From: Bombilactobacillus apium
GTDB taxonomy: Bacteria > Bacillota > Bacilli > Lactobacillales > Lactobacillaceae
Direction of reading: 5' to 3'
Length of the DNA: 64,000 nt
Assembly (NCBI RefSeq): GCF_013385145.1
Contig: NZ_JABZEC010000005.1
Location: forward strand, 98,719-162,718
Shown in pieces: positions 17,162-25,839 of the stretch. Within the stretch, counting starts at the first letter, position 1. Every line of letters starts with the position of its first letter. A program made the translations under genes and the position numbers. The notes under the pieces are model-generated. The model made no database searches. It saw nothing but the letters and a program-made list of their open reading frames with translations, and was not told the origin of the DNA.

Positions 17162-17539
17162 ATGGCTATTCCCCAAGGGCCGATTGTGGTGCAAGCTTTT
17201 CATTATGATCAAGTTGATCCTGATACACCGGCGAAAAATGAGATTCAAGTTCAGATTCAAAGCTATCCGGAAATAGATTCTGGAGCTGATTCTAAAGATT
17301 ATTTTCAAATCTTAGCGCCATTTGAGATTCATCCAGAAGCGACAAACTTTATGGTTTCGGGCTTACTAGGACAGGTAGTGCAAGTGGAAACAGCAGCGAA
17401 TCAAACAGAACTAGCACCGGAACTTTTACAAGAACTTTCGCGGCCACTAATTGAACAAATTCAAATATTAACTTATCAGGTAACCGCTATTGCTGATGAT
17501 CGGGGTTATGATTTAAACTTTACTCCCAATGTAAAATAG
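17162..17539 (+). CDS. DUF1149 family protein
   Basis: A 125-aa soluble acidic protein of the DUF1149 family, found in lactobacilli and streptococci and thought to share a fold with the chaperone SecB. Function is unknown. The N-terminus has VVQAFHYDQVD, and the body contains FQILAPFEIHPEATNFMVSGLLGQV, typical of the family. ATG codons lie at 17159 and 17162; the GGAGG at 17150-17154 is 4 nt from the first and 7 nt from the second, so I prefer the second. It ends with a strong terminator. Confidence 0.75.
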   Translation: MAIPQGPIVVQAFHYDQVDPDTPAKNEIQVQIQSYPEIDSGADSKDYFQILAPFEIHPEATNFMVSGLLGQVVQVETAANQTELAPELLQELSRPLIEQIQILTYQVTAIADDRGYDLNFTPNVK

Positions 17540-17561
17540 TTTTTTGAGGAGAAGTTGATTA

Positions 17562-17601
17562 AACAACTTAGTTAGTCGTCGGACTAGTTAAGTTGTTTTT
17601 T
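17562..17601 (+). terminator. Terminator after the trmL-DUF1149 unit
   Basis: A 16-bp stem (17562-17577 with 17582-17597, two G-U pairs) with a GTCG tetraloop is followed by T6. Confidence 0.92.
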
Positions 17602-17693
17602 AGCCTTAGCTGGTTAATTAATAAATAAAAGAGTTCGGCGTTAGAATTGGGTGATTTTTTAAATGAACGATAAGCAATTATTAAGGAGAAGAA

Positions 17694-19994
17694 ATGGCAA
17701 CTCGACAAAAAATGACCAAAAGAAAGACAAGGACTACTAGGAAGAAGACGAAAAAAAAGCAATCGCAAAATTATTGGGTGAATTTTTGGGGCTTCTTTTT
17801 ACTAATTTGGTCAGCTTTTGCGGGTTTTAAGTTAGGCTTAGTCGGTTACTTTGGGGCTAATCTCTATCGCTTTTTAGTTGGTAATGCTTTTGAATTTTTA
17901 GCAGTTGTGCTTGGTTTAGTTGGTCTTTTAATGGCTCTAGGAGGGCAGATACCACGTTTAGGAGCTAAACGTTATCTGGGTTTAGTTTTATTTTTCTGCG
18001 GCTTAGTGACTATTTTTGAAGCCTTACTTTGTCAAAAATTAGATTTAAAGACCGATATTTATGGAACCACCGGGCGAATTATTATGAATGACTTGTACAA
18101 TCAGCAAGTTATAACCGACAGTGGTGGTGGTCTAACCGGTGCAATTTTATATAGTGTGCAGCAACCCCTATTTTCAACTGGGGGAACATGCTTTTTGAAT
18201 AGCCTGTTGCTGCTTGTGGGGCTACTCTTATTTTGTCGAGTTGAAATGGGACAGATTATCCCGATTTTTCAAAACTTGGCACGGGGAATTCTCTCTTTGA
18301 TCCAATTAGTCGATTGGCATAAATTACGAATACCCGAATTTAAGCCTTGTAAACGTTCCTCTGCAGCTTCTAAGCCAAAGAAAAACGTTCGTTCTACACC
18401 TGCAACCAAGCAAGAAATCACGTCTCAACCCCAACCATCGGTGGATGATTTTACGATCGAAGGGCCGCCGCAGGCTAGCTCACCGGCACCAGTAGCTCCT
18501 AGTGTTTTGGAGCCCGAACCAGTTTTATCGCCTGCTAATCCAGAAGAAAAAGACTACCAGTTACCATCAGTAAAATTATTAGACCCAATTAAGCAGACAG
18601 ATCAGTCGGCGGAATATGATTTAATTGCCCAAAATCGCCAAAAACTCCAAACAACCTTAGCTAGTTTTGGCGTCGAAGTTGAAGTTAAGAAAGCGACTCT
18701 CGGTCCGACAGTGACTAAGTATGAAGTTCAACCGGCGGTGGGAGTTAAGGTGAGTCGGATTGTCGGTCTGGCTGATGATTTGGCTTTAGCTTTGGCTGCT
18801 AAAGATATTCGAATCGAAGCCCCGATTCCGGGAAAACCTTATGTGGGAATTGAAGTGCCTAACCAACATCCCTCGATGGTTTCTTTTCGTGAGGTAATTG
18901 AACAAGAACCGCCACATCTTGGTCAAATTTTGACAGTACCTTTAGGAAAAGATGTCTACGGGCAAATTGCGATGTGTAATTTAATACAGTTGCCACATCT
19001 CCTAATTGCCGGATCAACTGGAAGTGGAAAATCAGTGGCCATTAACACTATTATTACTGGAATTTTGATGCAAGCTCGACCCTCACAAGTTAAATTGATC
19101 TTGATTGATCCAAAGATGGTCGAATTAAGTATGTATAATGGAATTCCGCATCTCTTGATTCCGGTGGTTACCGATGTGCGTAAGGCAACTAGTGCTCTGC
19201 AAAAAGCAGTTGATGAGATGGAGCGCCGTTATAAATTATTTGAAAAAACGGGTCATCGAAAAATTGAAGAATATAATCAAGCGGTCGATCTTAATAACCA
19301 AGATCCAACGCAAGCAATTCAAGATAAATTACCATATATTGTAATTATTGTTGATGAGTTATCTGATTTAATGATGGCCGCTGGACGGGATGTAGAGACA
19401 GCGATTGTTCGTTTGACGCAAAAGGCGCGGGCCGCAGGCATGCACTTAGTCATTGCAACTCAACGACCCTCAGTTGATGTTATCACCGGTTTAATTAAAG
19501 CTAATGTTCCTTCACGAATGGCTTTTGCAGTTTCAAGTAATATTGATTCAAGAACGATCTTAGATAGTAATGGGGCGGAAAAACTATTAGGACGGGGCGA
19601 TATGTTATTTATTCCACTTGGTGAATCTAAACCGCAGCGAATTCAAGGAGCCTATATTTCTTCTGAAGAAGTGGAACGAGTCGTAACTTTTGTTAGTGAA
19701 CAACAGGAAGTTGATTATGATCAAAGTATGATTCCTAGTGCTAATGATAGCTCGACTAATTCCAAGCAAGAACCAGATGATGCTTACTGGCAGGAAGCTG
19801 TCCAGTTGGTGGCTCGAGAACAAAAAGCCAGCGTTTCGATGCTGCAGAGGCGATTTAAAATCGGTTATAACCGGGCCGCTCGTCTAGTTGACGCCATGGA
19901 GGAAAAAGGAATTGTCGGTCCTAGTCGCGGAGCAAAACCCCGGAAAGTTTTAGTTGAACGCCCAGAAATTGAGGATGTACGTACAGATGAATAA
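17694..19994 (+). CDS. ftsK: DNA translocase FtsK/SpoIIIE
   Basis: This membrane-anchored motor pumps chromosomal DNA through the closing division septum. The 766-aa protein begins with a very basic tail, then four membrane helices within about residues 25-185, a proline/alanine-rich linker (about 215-300), and the motor. Walker A GSTGSGKS lies at about 440-447, Walker B is in IIVDELSDLMM, and the ATQRPSVDVITGLIK and SNIDSRTILD motifs are present. The last ~65 residues (AYWQEAVQLVAREQKAS...IVGPSRGAKPRKVL) form the winged-helix gamma domain that reads orienting DNA motifs. AAGGAG precedes ATG at 17694. The linker is shorter than in many FtsK proteins. Confidence 0.96.
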   Translation: MATRQKMTKRKTRTTRKKTKKKQSQNYWVNFWGFFLLIWSAFAGFKLGLVGYFGANLYRFLVGNAFEFLAVVLGLVGLLMALGGQIPRLGAKRYLGLVLFFCGLVTIFEALLCQKLDLKTDIYGTTGRIIMNDLYNQQVITDSGGGLTGAILYSVQQPLFSTGGTCFLNSLLLLVGLLLFCRVEMGQIIPIFQNLARGILSLIQLVDWHKLRIPEFKPCKRSSAASKPKKNVRSTPATKQEITSQPQPSVDDFTIEGPPQASSPAPVAPSVLEPEPVLSPANPEEKDYQLPSVKLLDPIKQTDQSAEYDLIAQNRQKLQTTLASFGVEVEVKKATLGPTVTKYEVQPAVGVKVSRIVGLADDLALALAAKDIRIEAPIPGKPYVGIEVPNQHPSMVSFREVIEQEPPHLGQILTVPLGKDVYGQIAMCNLIQLPHLLIAGSTGSGKSVAINTIITGILMQARPSQVKLILIDPKMVELSMYNGIPHLLIPVVTDVRKATSALQKAVDEMERRYKLFEKTGHRKIEEYNQAVDLNNQDPTQAIQDKLPYIVIIVDELSDLMMAAGRDVETAIVRLTQKARAAGMHLVIATQRPSVDVITGLIKANVPSRMAFAVSSNIDSRTILDSNGAEKLLGRGDMLFIPLGESKPQRIQGAYISSEEVERVVTFVSEQQEVDYDQSMIPSANDSSTNSKQEPDDAYWQEAVQLVAREQKASVSMLQRRFKIGYNRAARLVDAMEEKGIVGPSRGAKPRKVLVERPEIEDVRTDE

Positions 19995-21255
19995 AGGACG
20001 AATTTTTGATATTAGTAGTGGAGTAAGATTGTTATGGTTGCCGACAAAAAAGTTTCATGTGGCGCGCTTAGAGTTGAATTTTATTGCTCCGCAAGTTTTA
20101 GCAAAAACCACGAGTCGGCGTTTACTAGCCAACTTATGGCAACGTTCTAGTGCCAGTTATCCCACGGAATTGTTGTTGTCACGACGTTTGTCAGCTTTAT
20201 ATGGGACAGAATTGACCGCCAAAACTGAACTTTGGCAAAACTTGAATGTTTTAACAGTGGTGATGACAAGCCCCTTGCGTTATCAGACGACAGATATCTT
20301 TAAGGAAGCTTTACAATTAACTTTAGATAATATTTTTTATCCTAATTTAAATGCTCGCAAAGATCAATTTCAAGAGTCGGCTTTTTTATTTGAACAAAAT
20401 AATTTGGCCAATGCTTATTTAAGTTTAGAAGATGATTACGCTTTAAAGGCGGCCTTGGCGATGCGCCGACTACTTTACCAAAGTAATCCGGACCTCGCAG
20501 TCCCTGCTTTTGGACGAGCTCAAGACTTAGAGGCTTTGAATCCGGGTAATTTATTTGCCCAAGCCCAAGATGTCTTGACGACAAATGGAATAATTGCGAC
20601 AGTAGTTGGGGACGTTGCCCCTGGAACAATCGAAAAATTGGGCAAGGACTTGGCCCAATTTGCGGCCAATTATCAGGCTATCCAGTATCAACAGCGGCGT
20701 TTAATAACTTTTCCAACGGTGCCAATTAAAGCTCAAGAAACGTTACCTTTACAGCAAAGTCAACTAGCGATCAGCTATCATTGGATTCAACCGCTCTCTA
20801 AAGCCGTGGTTCAAGTTTTGAATATGATCTTAGGAGGTGACGATCAGGCACTCTTATTTCAAGAAGTCCGAGAGGGAGCCGGTTTAGCTTATTCGATCTA
20901 TAGTACAGTCAACTTTTATCAGAAATTTTTGACAATTCAGGCCGGAGTTGATGCGCAAAAGCTTTCAGAAACGCAAGATTTAATTGCCAAGCAGATTAAA
21001 TCTTTGGCTCAGAGGGTTACTCCCGAACAGTTGCATCACGCTCAACAAGCTTTACTTAATAAATTTTTAATTGCCACTGATAGTATTGCCAGTCATAATC
21101 GGCGTCTATTAGCTCAAGCATTAACTAGGAAAGAACCGGTTGCTTTAATACAGTATCGTAACCAAATTTTACAAGTTACTGCCGATCAAATCCAAACGGC
21201 CGCCCAAAGTTTATCTTTAGTAGCCGAATACCAATTATTAGGAGCAGATCATTAA
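19987..21255 (+). CDS. ymfF: M16-family peptidase-like protein YmfF (EF-P modification associated)
   Basis: A 422-aa member of the M16 (insulinase-like) family but without the HxxEH zinc motif in its N-terminal domain, so it is probably the inactive partner of the next gene product. The ATG at 19987 overlaps the ftsK stop region; an earlier in-frame ATG at 19954 would extend further into ftsK. ymfF and ymfH follow ftsK/spoIIIE-type genes in Bacillus too, where they have been linked to 5-aminopentanol modification of elongation factor P. The TAA stop shares a base with the ATG of ymfH. Confidence 0.85.
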   Translation: MNKGRIFDISSGVRLLWLPTKKFHVARLELNFIAPQVLAKTTSRRLLANLWQRSSASYPTELLLSRRLSALYGTELTAKTELWQNLNVLTVVMTSPLRYQTTDIFKEALQLTLDNIFYPNLNARKDQFQESAFLFEQNNLANAYLSLEDDYALKAALAMRRLLYQSNPDLAVPAFGRAQDLEALNPGNLFAQAQDVLTTNGIIATVVGDVAPGTIEKLGKDLAQFAANYQAIQYQQRRLITFPTVPIKAQETLPLQQSQLAISYHWIQPLSKAVVQVLNMILGGDDQALLFQEVREGAGLAYSIYSTVNFYQKFLTIQAGVDAQKLSETQDLIAKQIKSLAQRVTPEQLHHAQQALLNKFLIATDSIASHNRRLLAQALTRKEPVALIQYRNQILQVTADQIQTAAQSLSLVAEYQLLGADH

Positions 21256-22523
21256 TGGATGGATTAAGTAGTGTGCCAATTAATAATCAGTATCACTTGC
21301 CTTTACGGGCCATCGTCAATCCTGACTTTGCTCAAAGTTATGCGGTGGCTATGGTGGATTTTGGAGCTCTAGACTTACAGCTAAATGAGCGGCAAGCAAT
21401 TCCCGCTGGCAGTGCCCACTTTTTGGAGCATAAATTATTTGCGAAACCTGGTTACGATAGTTCGCAAAAATATGCTCAATTGGGAGCAACTTCGAACGCT
21501 TTCACTAGTTACAGTAAGACCGCTTATTTATTTAAAACAGTTGATCATGTCGCTGAAAGTTTACAGGTCTTGTTAGACCTAATTAGTCAACCTTATTTTA
21601 CGCCGGAAAATGTGGCCCGAGAACGAGAGATAATTACCCAGGAAATTCAAATGTATGCCGATATGCCGGATTGGATTTTGGAGCAAACTACTTTAAATAA
21701 CCTTTTTCCGCAAGATCCAATTAATTATGATATTGCGGGAACGGAAGAGTCGATCAAGTCGATTACCCCCGAAGGATTAATGCAAATTTATCACCAATAT
21801 TATTCAACTGCCAATTTACAAATAGTTTTGGCGGGCAATGTTAACCCCAGTCAGATTGAAGGCCAGTTAGATCACTATCTAGAAGGCAATTCAGACTGGC
21901 AAAAATTTTGCCAGCCGCGTCCCCAGTTGCGATTACAAACTTACCCCCATTTGGCTCTTCCGGTGACCCAAGCAGAAATTACCGGTGCCAGTCAAAGACC
22001 GCATATGATGCTCGGAATTCGTTTAGATACTGAACAAGAACAGTTGCAAACGATGATTCCTCGACAAAATCAGCTAGAATTATTACTCGAACTGATTTTA
22101 GGAGATAATTCTTGTTTTCATCAAAAGTTAGTCGATGCCGGATTGATTGATGATTCTTTTAATTATAGTGTTAATATTGAACGCTGTTACGCTTATGTTT
22201 TAATTAGTGCAGAAACCGATGAAGCTCAGAAGTTGGCCTTTCAGATCTCCGATTATTTGTTTAGCGGTCAATATGAGACCGACATACAAGCTGCTGATTT
22301 AGAATTGCTAAAAAAAGATAGTATTGGTACTTATTTATTTATTCAAGACTATATGGAAAGTCTAGCGGTTGAAACTGCGGAACTAGCTTTTTATCAATGG
22401 CAGTTGCCAGAAGTTTTGGATTTAATTAATCGGATTCCTTTAGCGGATTTACTACAATTAGGACGGAAAATTTTTCAAGCGAAGAATTCAACCGTCACTT
22501 ATTTAAACCCTCGAATTGACTGA
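21255..22523 (+). CDS. ymfH: M16-family zinc peptidase YmfH (EF-P modification associated)
   Basis: A 422-aa M16 metallopeptidase homologue. The inverted zinc-binding motif HFLEH is present at about residues 55-59 in SAHFLEHKLF, and a downstream glutamate lies in EREIITQEIQMY, so the active site looks intact, unlike YmfF. The two proteins probably form the active/inactive pair typical of M16 enzymes. Its start codon overlaps the ymfF stop (TAATG), which implies coupled translation. The reductase gene ymfI that follows in Bacillus is absent here. Confidence 0.88.
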   Translation: MDGLSSVPINNQYHLPLRAIVNPDFAQSYAVAMVDFGALDLQLNERQAIPAGSAHFLEHKLFAKPGYDSSQKYAQLGATSNAFTSYSKTAYLFKTVDHVAESLQVLLDLISQPYFTPENVAREREIITQEIQMYADMPDWILEQTTLNNLFPQDPINYDIAGTEESIKSITPEGLMQIYHQYYSTANLQIVLAGNVNPSQIEGQLDHYLEGNSDWQKFCQPRPQLRLQTYPHLALPVTQAEITGASQRPHMMLGIRLDTEQEQLQTMIPRQNQLELLLELILGDNSCFHQKLVDAGLIDDSFNYSVNIERCYAYVLISAETDEAQKLAFQISDYLFSGQYETDIQAADLELLKKDSIGTYLFIQDYMESLAVETAELAFYQWQLPEVLDLINRIPLADLLQLGRKIFQAKNSTVTYLNPRID

Positions 22524-22581
22524 CTCGTCTTTTTTTAAGAAAATTTAAATCGAGGATTGCTGGGTCCTGATAAAGATATTA

Positions 22582-22590
22582 TGTTATACT
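22582..22590 (+). promoter_or_regulatory. Extended -10 promoter for the rodZ-like gene and pgsA
   Basis: TGTTATACT (extended -10) lies 29 bp before the start codon. No good -35 was found. Confidence 0.45.
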
Positions 22591-22618
22591 CAAACTAAAT
22601 AAATAACGGAGTTTTGTA

Positions 22619-23443
22619 ATGAGTGAATTAGGACAAAAATTACGTACAGCACGAATGGAACAGGGTTATACAATCGATGACCTGCAAAAGCGAACTAAGA
22701 TTCAAAAACGCTATCTCTTAGCTATTGAAGAGGGCCGATTTGATAATTTACCTGGTGATTTTTATGTGCGGGCGTTTATTAAGCAGTATGCAGAGTGTGT
22801 AAATCTAGATAGTGAGCAACTACTTACAGAATACAGTAGTGAAGTACCCCAATTGCAGGTACCCGAAGAATCTCCTGTGCGGTCTATTGTTCGTAAGGAA
22901 TCCTTGTTCCACAATTTACGGCGGCATTTACCGCAAATTAGTATTTTAGCGATCGTCCTGATTATTGTCGTTTTGGTGGGACTAACCGTGCTGCGAATGC
23001 AAAAACAAAATGCTAATCCGATCCCTCACAGTACCAAAATTGAGGAAAAAGTTCCGGCAAAGAAGACTCCGAAAAACGCTAGCTCGACTCCTAAGCCAGC
23101 AGCTAAACCCCAAGAACAAAAATTAGAAATAAAGATTGATGCTAATGATTCTAATAAATTCAATATTACTAATTGGAAGACAAGCAATCAGCATACTTTA
23201 AAATTAAGTGCAACTACTAGCGCCGCTTGGATTACAGTTCGCGGAGCAAATGGAAATATTTGGCAGGGACTAGTTAATGCTGGTACGGAAAAAGAGGTTC
23301 CATTAGATAATAATTTAACTCAATTCCAAGTTCAAACTGGGAATGCCCCCGTAACAGATTTGACAGTTAATGATTTTAAGGTGCCTGTGGCTAGCAAGCA
23401 AACTGGAACAGTGCATACTTATACCATGAACATTAAGGAGTAA
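22619..23443 (+). CDS. RodZ-like membrane-anchored helix-turn-helix protein (YmfM)
   Basis: A 274-aa bitopic membrane protein. Residues 1-70 form an HTH_25-type helix-turn-helix (LGQKLRTARMEQGYTIDDLQKRTKI, FYVRAFIKQYAECV), residues about 100-124 form one hydrophobic membrane segment (ISILAIVLIIVVLVGLTVL), a Lys/Pro/Ala-rich linker follows (about 140-168), and the extracellular C-terminal part is a DUF4115-like beta domain. This is the RodZ layout; RodZ links the rod-shape machinery to the membrane. Its place before pgsA matches ymfM in Bacillus. The linker and the C-terminal domain are usually poorly conserved, so the assignment rests on architecture. Confidence 0.85.
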   Translation: MSELGQKLRTARMEQGYTIDDLQKRTKIQKRYLLAIEEGRFDNLPGDFYVRAFIKQYAECVNLDSEQLLTEYSSEVPQLQVPEESPVRSIVRKESLFHNLRRHLPQISILAIVLIIVVLVGLTVLRMQKQNANPIPHSTKIEEKVPAKKTPKNASSTPKPAAKPQEQKLEIKIDANDSNKFNITNWKTSNQHTLKLSATTSAAWITVRGANGNIWQGLVNAGTEKEVPLDNNLTQFQVQTGNAPVTDLTVNDFKVPVASKQTGTVHTYTMNIKE

Positions 23444-23453
23444 TACTAGGAGT

Positions 23454-24032
23454 ATGAATTTACCTAATAAGTTAACTTTAATGCGGATTATTTTAATCCC
23501 CATTTTTATGGTTTTTATGGCTTTCCCTAAGGCAGTGACTTTTGGCTTTTTAGGAGCGCAAGTTACTTGGCCCTTGGTGATTGCTACCGTTATTTTTATC
23601 GTTGCCGCATTGACAGATTTAGCAGATGGAAAGATTGCCCGTAAGCGCCATTTAGTGACTAATTTTGGGAAGTTTATGGATCCCTTAGCGGATAAGATGC
23701 TGGTTTTAACAGCTTTTGTATATTTAGTTGTCTTAGGCAAAGCCCCAGCTTGGGTAGTCGCGATTATTGTTTGTCGGGAGTTATTAATTACAACTTTACG
23801 TCTCTTAATTGTTGAACAGGGGGGAACCGTAATGGCAGCCCAAATGCCAGGAAAGATTAAGACGACGACGCAAATGTTAGCAATTGTCTTTTTATTGCTC
23901 AATGATCCGATTTTTAGTTATTTCAATTGTCCCTTTGGTTTAGTCATGTTATATATTTGTTTGATTTTTACAGTTTATTCAGCTATCGATTATTTATGGC
24001 AAAATCGCCAGTATTATTTTGATTTTAAGTAG
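23454..24032 (+). CDS. pgsA: CDP-diacylglycerol-glycerol-3-phosphate 3-phosphatidyltransferase
   Basis: PgsA makes phosphatidylglycerol phosphate, the committed step to phosphatidylglycerol, which in turn donates glycerol phosphate for lipoteichoic acid. This 192-aa membrane protein has the complete CDP-alcohol phosphotransferase motif DLADGKIARKR...GKFMDPLADKML with all the acidic residues, and about four to five hydrophobic helices. It starts 10 bp after the rodZ-like gene and is followed by a terminator. Confidence 0.95.
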   Translation: MNLPNKLTLMRIILIPIFMVFMAFPKAVTFGFLGAQVTWPLVIATVIFIVAALTDLADGKIARKRHLVTNFGKFMDPLADKMLVLTAFVYLVVLGKAPAWVVAIIVCRELLITTLRLLIVEQGGTVMAAQMPGKIKTTTQMLAIVFLLLNDPIFSYFNCPFGLVMLYICLIFTVYSAIDYLWQNRQYYFDFK

Positions 24033-24041
24033 TAATTTAAT

Positions 24042-24068
24042 AACGAGACTTTGAAAGTCTCGTTTTTT
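24042..24068 (+). terminator. Terminator after pgsA
   Basis: A perfect 9-bp stem AACGAGACT/AGTCTCGTT with a 5-nt loop is followed by T6. Confidence 0.92.
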
Positions 24069-24096
24069 CATATCCAGATTAATGAGGGGTTGCCAA

Positions 24097-24624
24097 ATGA
24101 ATTCATGGGAAAAACAGTTTCGCAATGATTTAGGGGAAAATCGTTTTATTGGGGATCAATATCAAAAATTAAGTGTTGCTGTAGTGCAAGAGCTAAAAGC
24201 TCGAGAGCAGACTCTGACGGCTGCTGAAAGTTTGACTGCTGGTTTACTTCAGGCAACTTTAGCTGATGTTGCTGGGGCCTCCCAAGTCTTTGGGGGTGGC
24301 TTTGTAACTTATAGTTTGGCGGTTAAGGCCCAGTTGTTGAAAATTAATTATGAACAGTTGGAACAACATGGTGTGGTTAGTACTTGGACTGCTAGGCAAA
24401 TGGCCCAACAAAGTTCCCAGATCTTGGCTAGTGATTGGGGCTTGGGCTTAACGGGAGTTGCTGGACCTGGTCTTCTTGAAGGTCAGCCGGCAGGAACAGT
24501 TTTTATTGCCTTAGCCGGACCGCAGCCAACGCAAGTACAACAATTTCAATTTTCGGGAGACCGCCAGCAGATTCGGCGAAAAAGTGTGGTTGCAGCTTTT
24601 ATTATGTTAATAAATAGTCTATAA
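24097..24624 (+). CDS. CinA C-terminal domain protein (nicotinamide-nucleotide amidohydrolase type)
   Basis: A 175-aa stand-alone CinA C-terminal (PncC-like) domain, which in this family deamidates nicotinamide mononucleotide. Motifs: TAAESLTAGLLQATLADVAGAS near residue 50, GGGFVTYS, HGVVS, and GLTGVAGPG(LLEGQPAGTVFIAL). The usual N-terminal COG1058 domain of full CinA (about 410 aa) is missing, and the region upstream holds only the pgsA terminator. ATG at 24097 has GAGGGG 8 nt upstream; the ATG at 24082 sits before that site and is unlikely. It lies directly before recA, as cinA does in many Firmicutes. Confidence 0.85.
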   Translation: MNSWEKQFRNDLGENRFIGDQYQKLSVAVVQELKAREQTLTAAESLTAGLLQATLADVAGASQVFGGGFVTYSLAVKAQLLKINYEQLEQHGVVSTWTARQMAQQSSQILASDWGLGLTGVAGPGLLEGQPAGTVFIALAGPQPTQVQQFQFSGDRQQIRRKSVVAAFIMLINSL

Positions 24625-24638
24625 TATGGAATGATTTG

Positions 24639-24652
24639 AGAACATATGTTCG
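24639..24652. promoter_or_regulatory. SOS box (LexA/DinR site) before recA
   Basis: AGAACATATGTTCG matches the Gram-positive LexA consensus CGAACATATGTTCG with one mismatch in the first half. It lies just downstream of a TATAAT (24620-24625), so LexA bound here would block recA transcription. Confidence 0.85.
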
Positions 24653-24668
24653 ATAAGGAGGTATTTTT

Positions 24669-25724
24669 GTGGCTAAAGACGAACGCCAAGCAGCCTTGGA
24701 TATGGCCCTTAAAAGAATTGAAAAAGATTTTGGTAAGGGTTCTGTGATGCGCATGGGTGATAGTCCCCAAACGCAAATTTCAACTATTTCCAGTGGTTCT
24801 CTGGCTCTAGATAACGCGCTGGGAATTGGTGGTTATCCCCGGGGGAGAATCGTTGAAATTTACGGACCTGAAAGTTCTGGGAAAACGACTGTGGCTTTGC
24901 ATGCCGTAGCTGAAGTACAAAGAAATGGTGGAACTGCCGCTTATATTGATGCTGAAAATGCCATGGATCCCGCTTATGCGACTGCTTTAGGAGTCGATAT
25001 TGATAATCTATTGTTATCCCAACCAGATACCGGAGAGCAGGGTTTAGAAATTGCTGATGCTTTGGTTTCTAGTGGAGCAATTGATATTGTAGTTATTGAT
25101 TCGGTCGCTGCTTTGGTTCCCCGGGCAGAAATTGAAGGCGAAATGGGTGATGCCCATGTGGGCTTACAAGCTCGTTTGATGTCACAAGCCTTACGTAAAT
25201 TATCCGGAACGATTAATAAAACTAAGACCATTGCGCTTTTTATTAACCAAATTCGGGAAAAGGTTGGAGTCATTTTTGGAAACCCGGAGACTACTCCCGG
25301 AGGACGGGCTCTAAAGTTTTATGCCACCGTCCGTTTGGAAGTTCGCCGAGCAGAACAGATTAAAGATGGTTCTGATGTTATCGGAAATCATACTAAAATC
25401 AAAGTAGTTAAGAATAAGGTGGCGCCGCCATTTAAAGTTGCGCATGTGGATATTATGTATGGTCATGGAATTTCTCAAACGGGAGAGATTGTGGACATGG
25501 CTGTAGAGAAAGATTTAGTGAATAAGAGTGGTTCTTGGTATTCTTATCAGGATGAACGGATTGGACAAGGTCGGGAAAACGCCAAGAAATATTTGGATGA
25601 ACATCCAGAAATGAAAGCTGAGATTAAGCAAAAAGTTCGTCAAGCTTATGGGATGGACCCCGAAAGTGAAGCCGAAGAAGATCCAAGCACATTACCAATT
25701 GATGAAACAGAAGCCTCGAAATAA
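24669..25724 (+). CDS. recA: Recombinase RecA
   Basis: RecA forms filaments on single-stranded DNA, drives strand exchange and triggers LexA self-cleavage. The 351-aa protein begins at GTG behind AAGGAGG. Walker A GPESSGKT lies at 66-73, with the [20 protein letters not shown] loop and the KNKVAPPF region intact; no intein is present. The C-terminus is acidic (ESEAEEDPS), as is usual. The SOS box upstream gives it damage-inducible control, and its own terminator overlaps the stop codon. Confidence 0.98.
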   Translation: MAKDERQAALDMALKRIEKDFGKGSVMRMGDSPQTQISTISSGSLALDNALGIGGYPRGRIVEIYGPESSGKTTVALHAVAEVQRNGGTAAYIDAENAMDPAYATALGVDIDNLLLSQPDTGEQGLEIADALVSSGAIDIVVIDSVAALVPRAEIEGEMGDAHVGLQARLMSQALRKLSGTINKTKTIALFINQIREKVGVIFGNPETTPGGRALKFYATVRLEVRRAEQIKDGSDVIGNHTKIKVVKNKVAPPFKVAHVDIMYGHGISQTGEIVDMAVEKDLVNKSGSWYSYQDERIGQGRENAKKYLDEHPEMKAEIKQKVRQAYGMDPESEAEEDPSTLPIDETEASK

Positions 25725-25740
25725 GGTGACTGTTTTTTTT
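25705..25740 (+). terminator. recA terminator overlapping the recA stop codon
   Basis: AAACAG (25705-25710) pairs with CTGTTT (25730-25735), and inside it CCT with AGG, around the TAA stop, with an interrupted stem; a T8 tract follows. Confidence 0.7.
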
Positions 25741-25755
25741 ATTGGACAAACATCG

Positions 25756-25784
25756 TTGACAGTGACGCCCAGAAACAATAATAT
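25756..25784 (+). promoter_or_regulatory. rny promoter
   Basis: Consensus TTGACA (25756-25761), 17-bp spacer, TAATAT (25779-25784). The -10 lies within a perfect palindrome AACAATAATATTGTT, which may be accidental or an operator. Confidence 0.85.
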
Positions 25785-25839
25785 TGTTATGTACCGATAT
25801 TTTAATTATATTTTTTAATTGTGACTTGGAGGTCAGATT

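Noticed and set aside
23315..23902. 195-aa antisense frame over the rodZ-like gene and pgsA
   Set aside because: Its composition is low-complexity (many Lys, Ile and Thr), typical of the reverse of membrane protein genes, and both sense genes are well conserved families.
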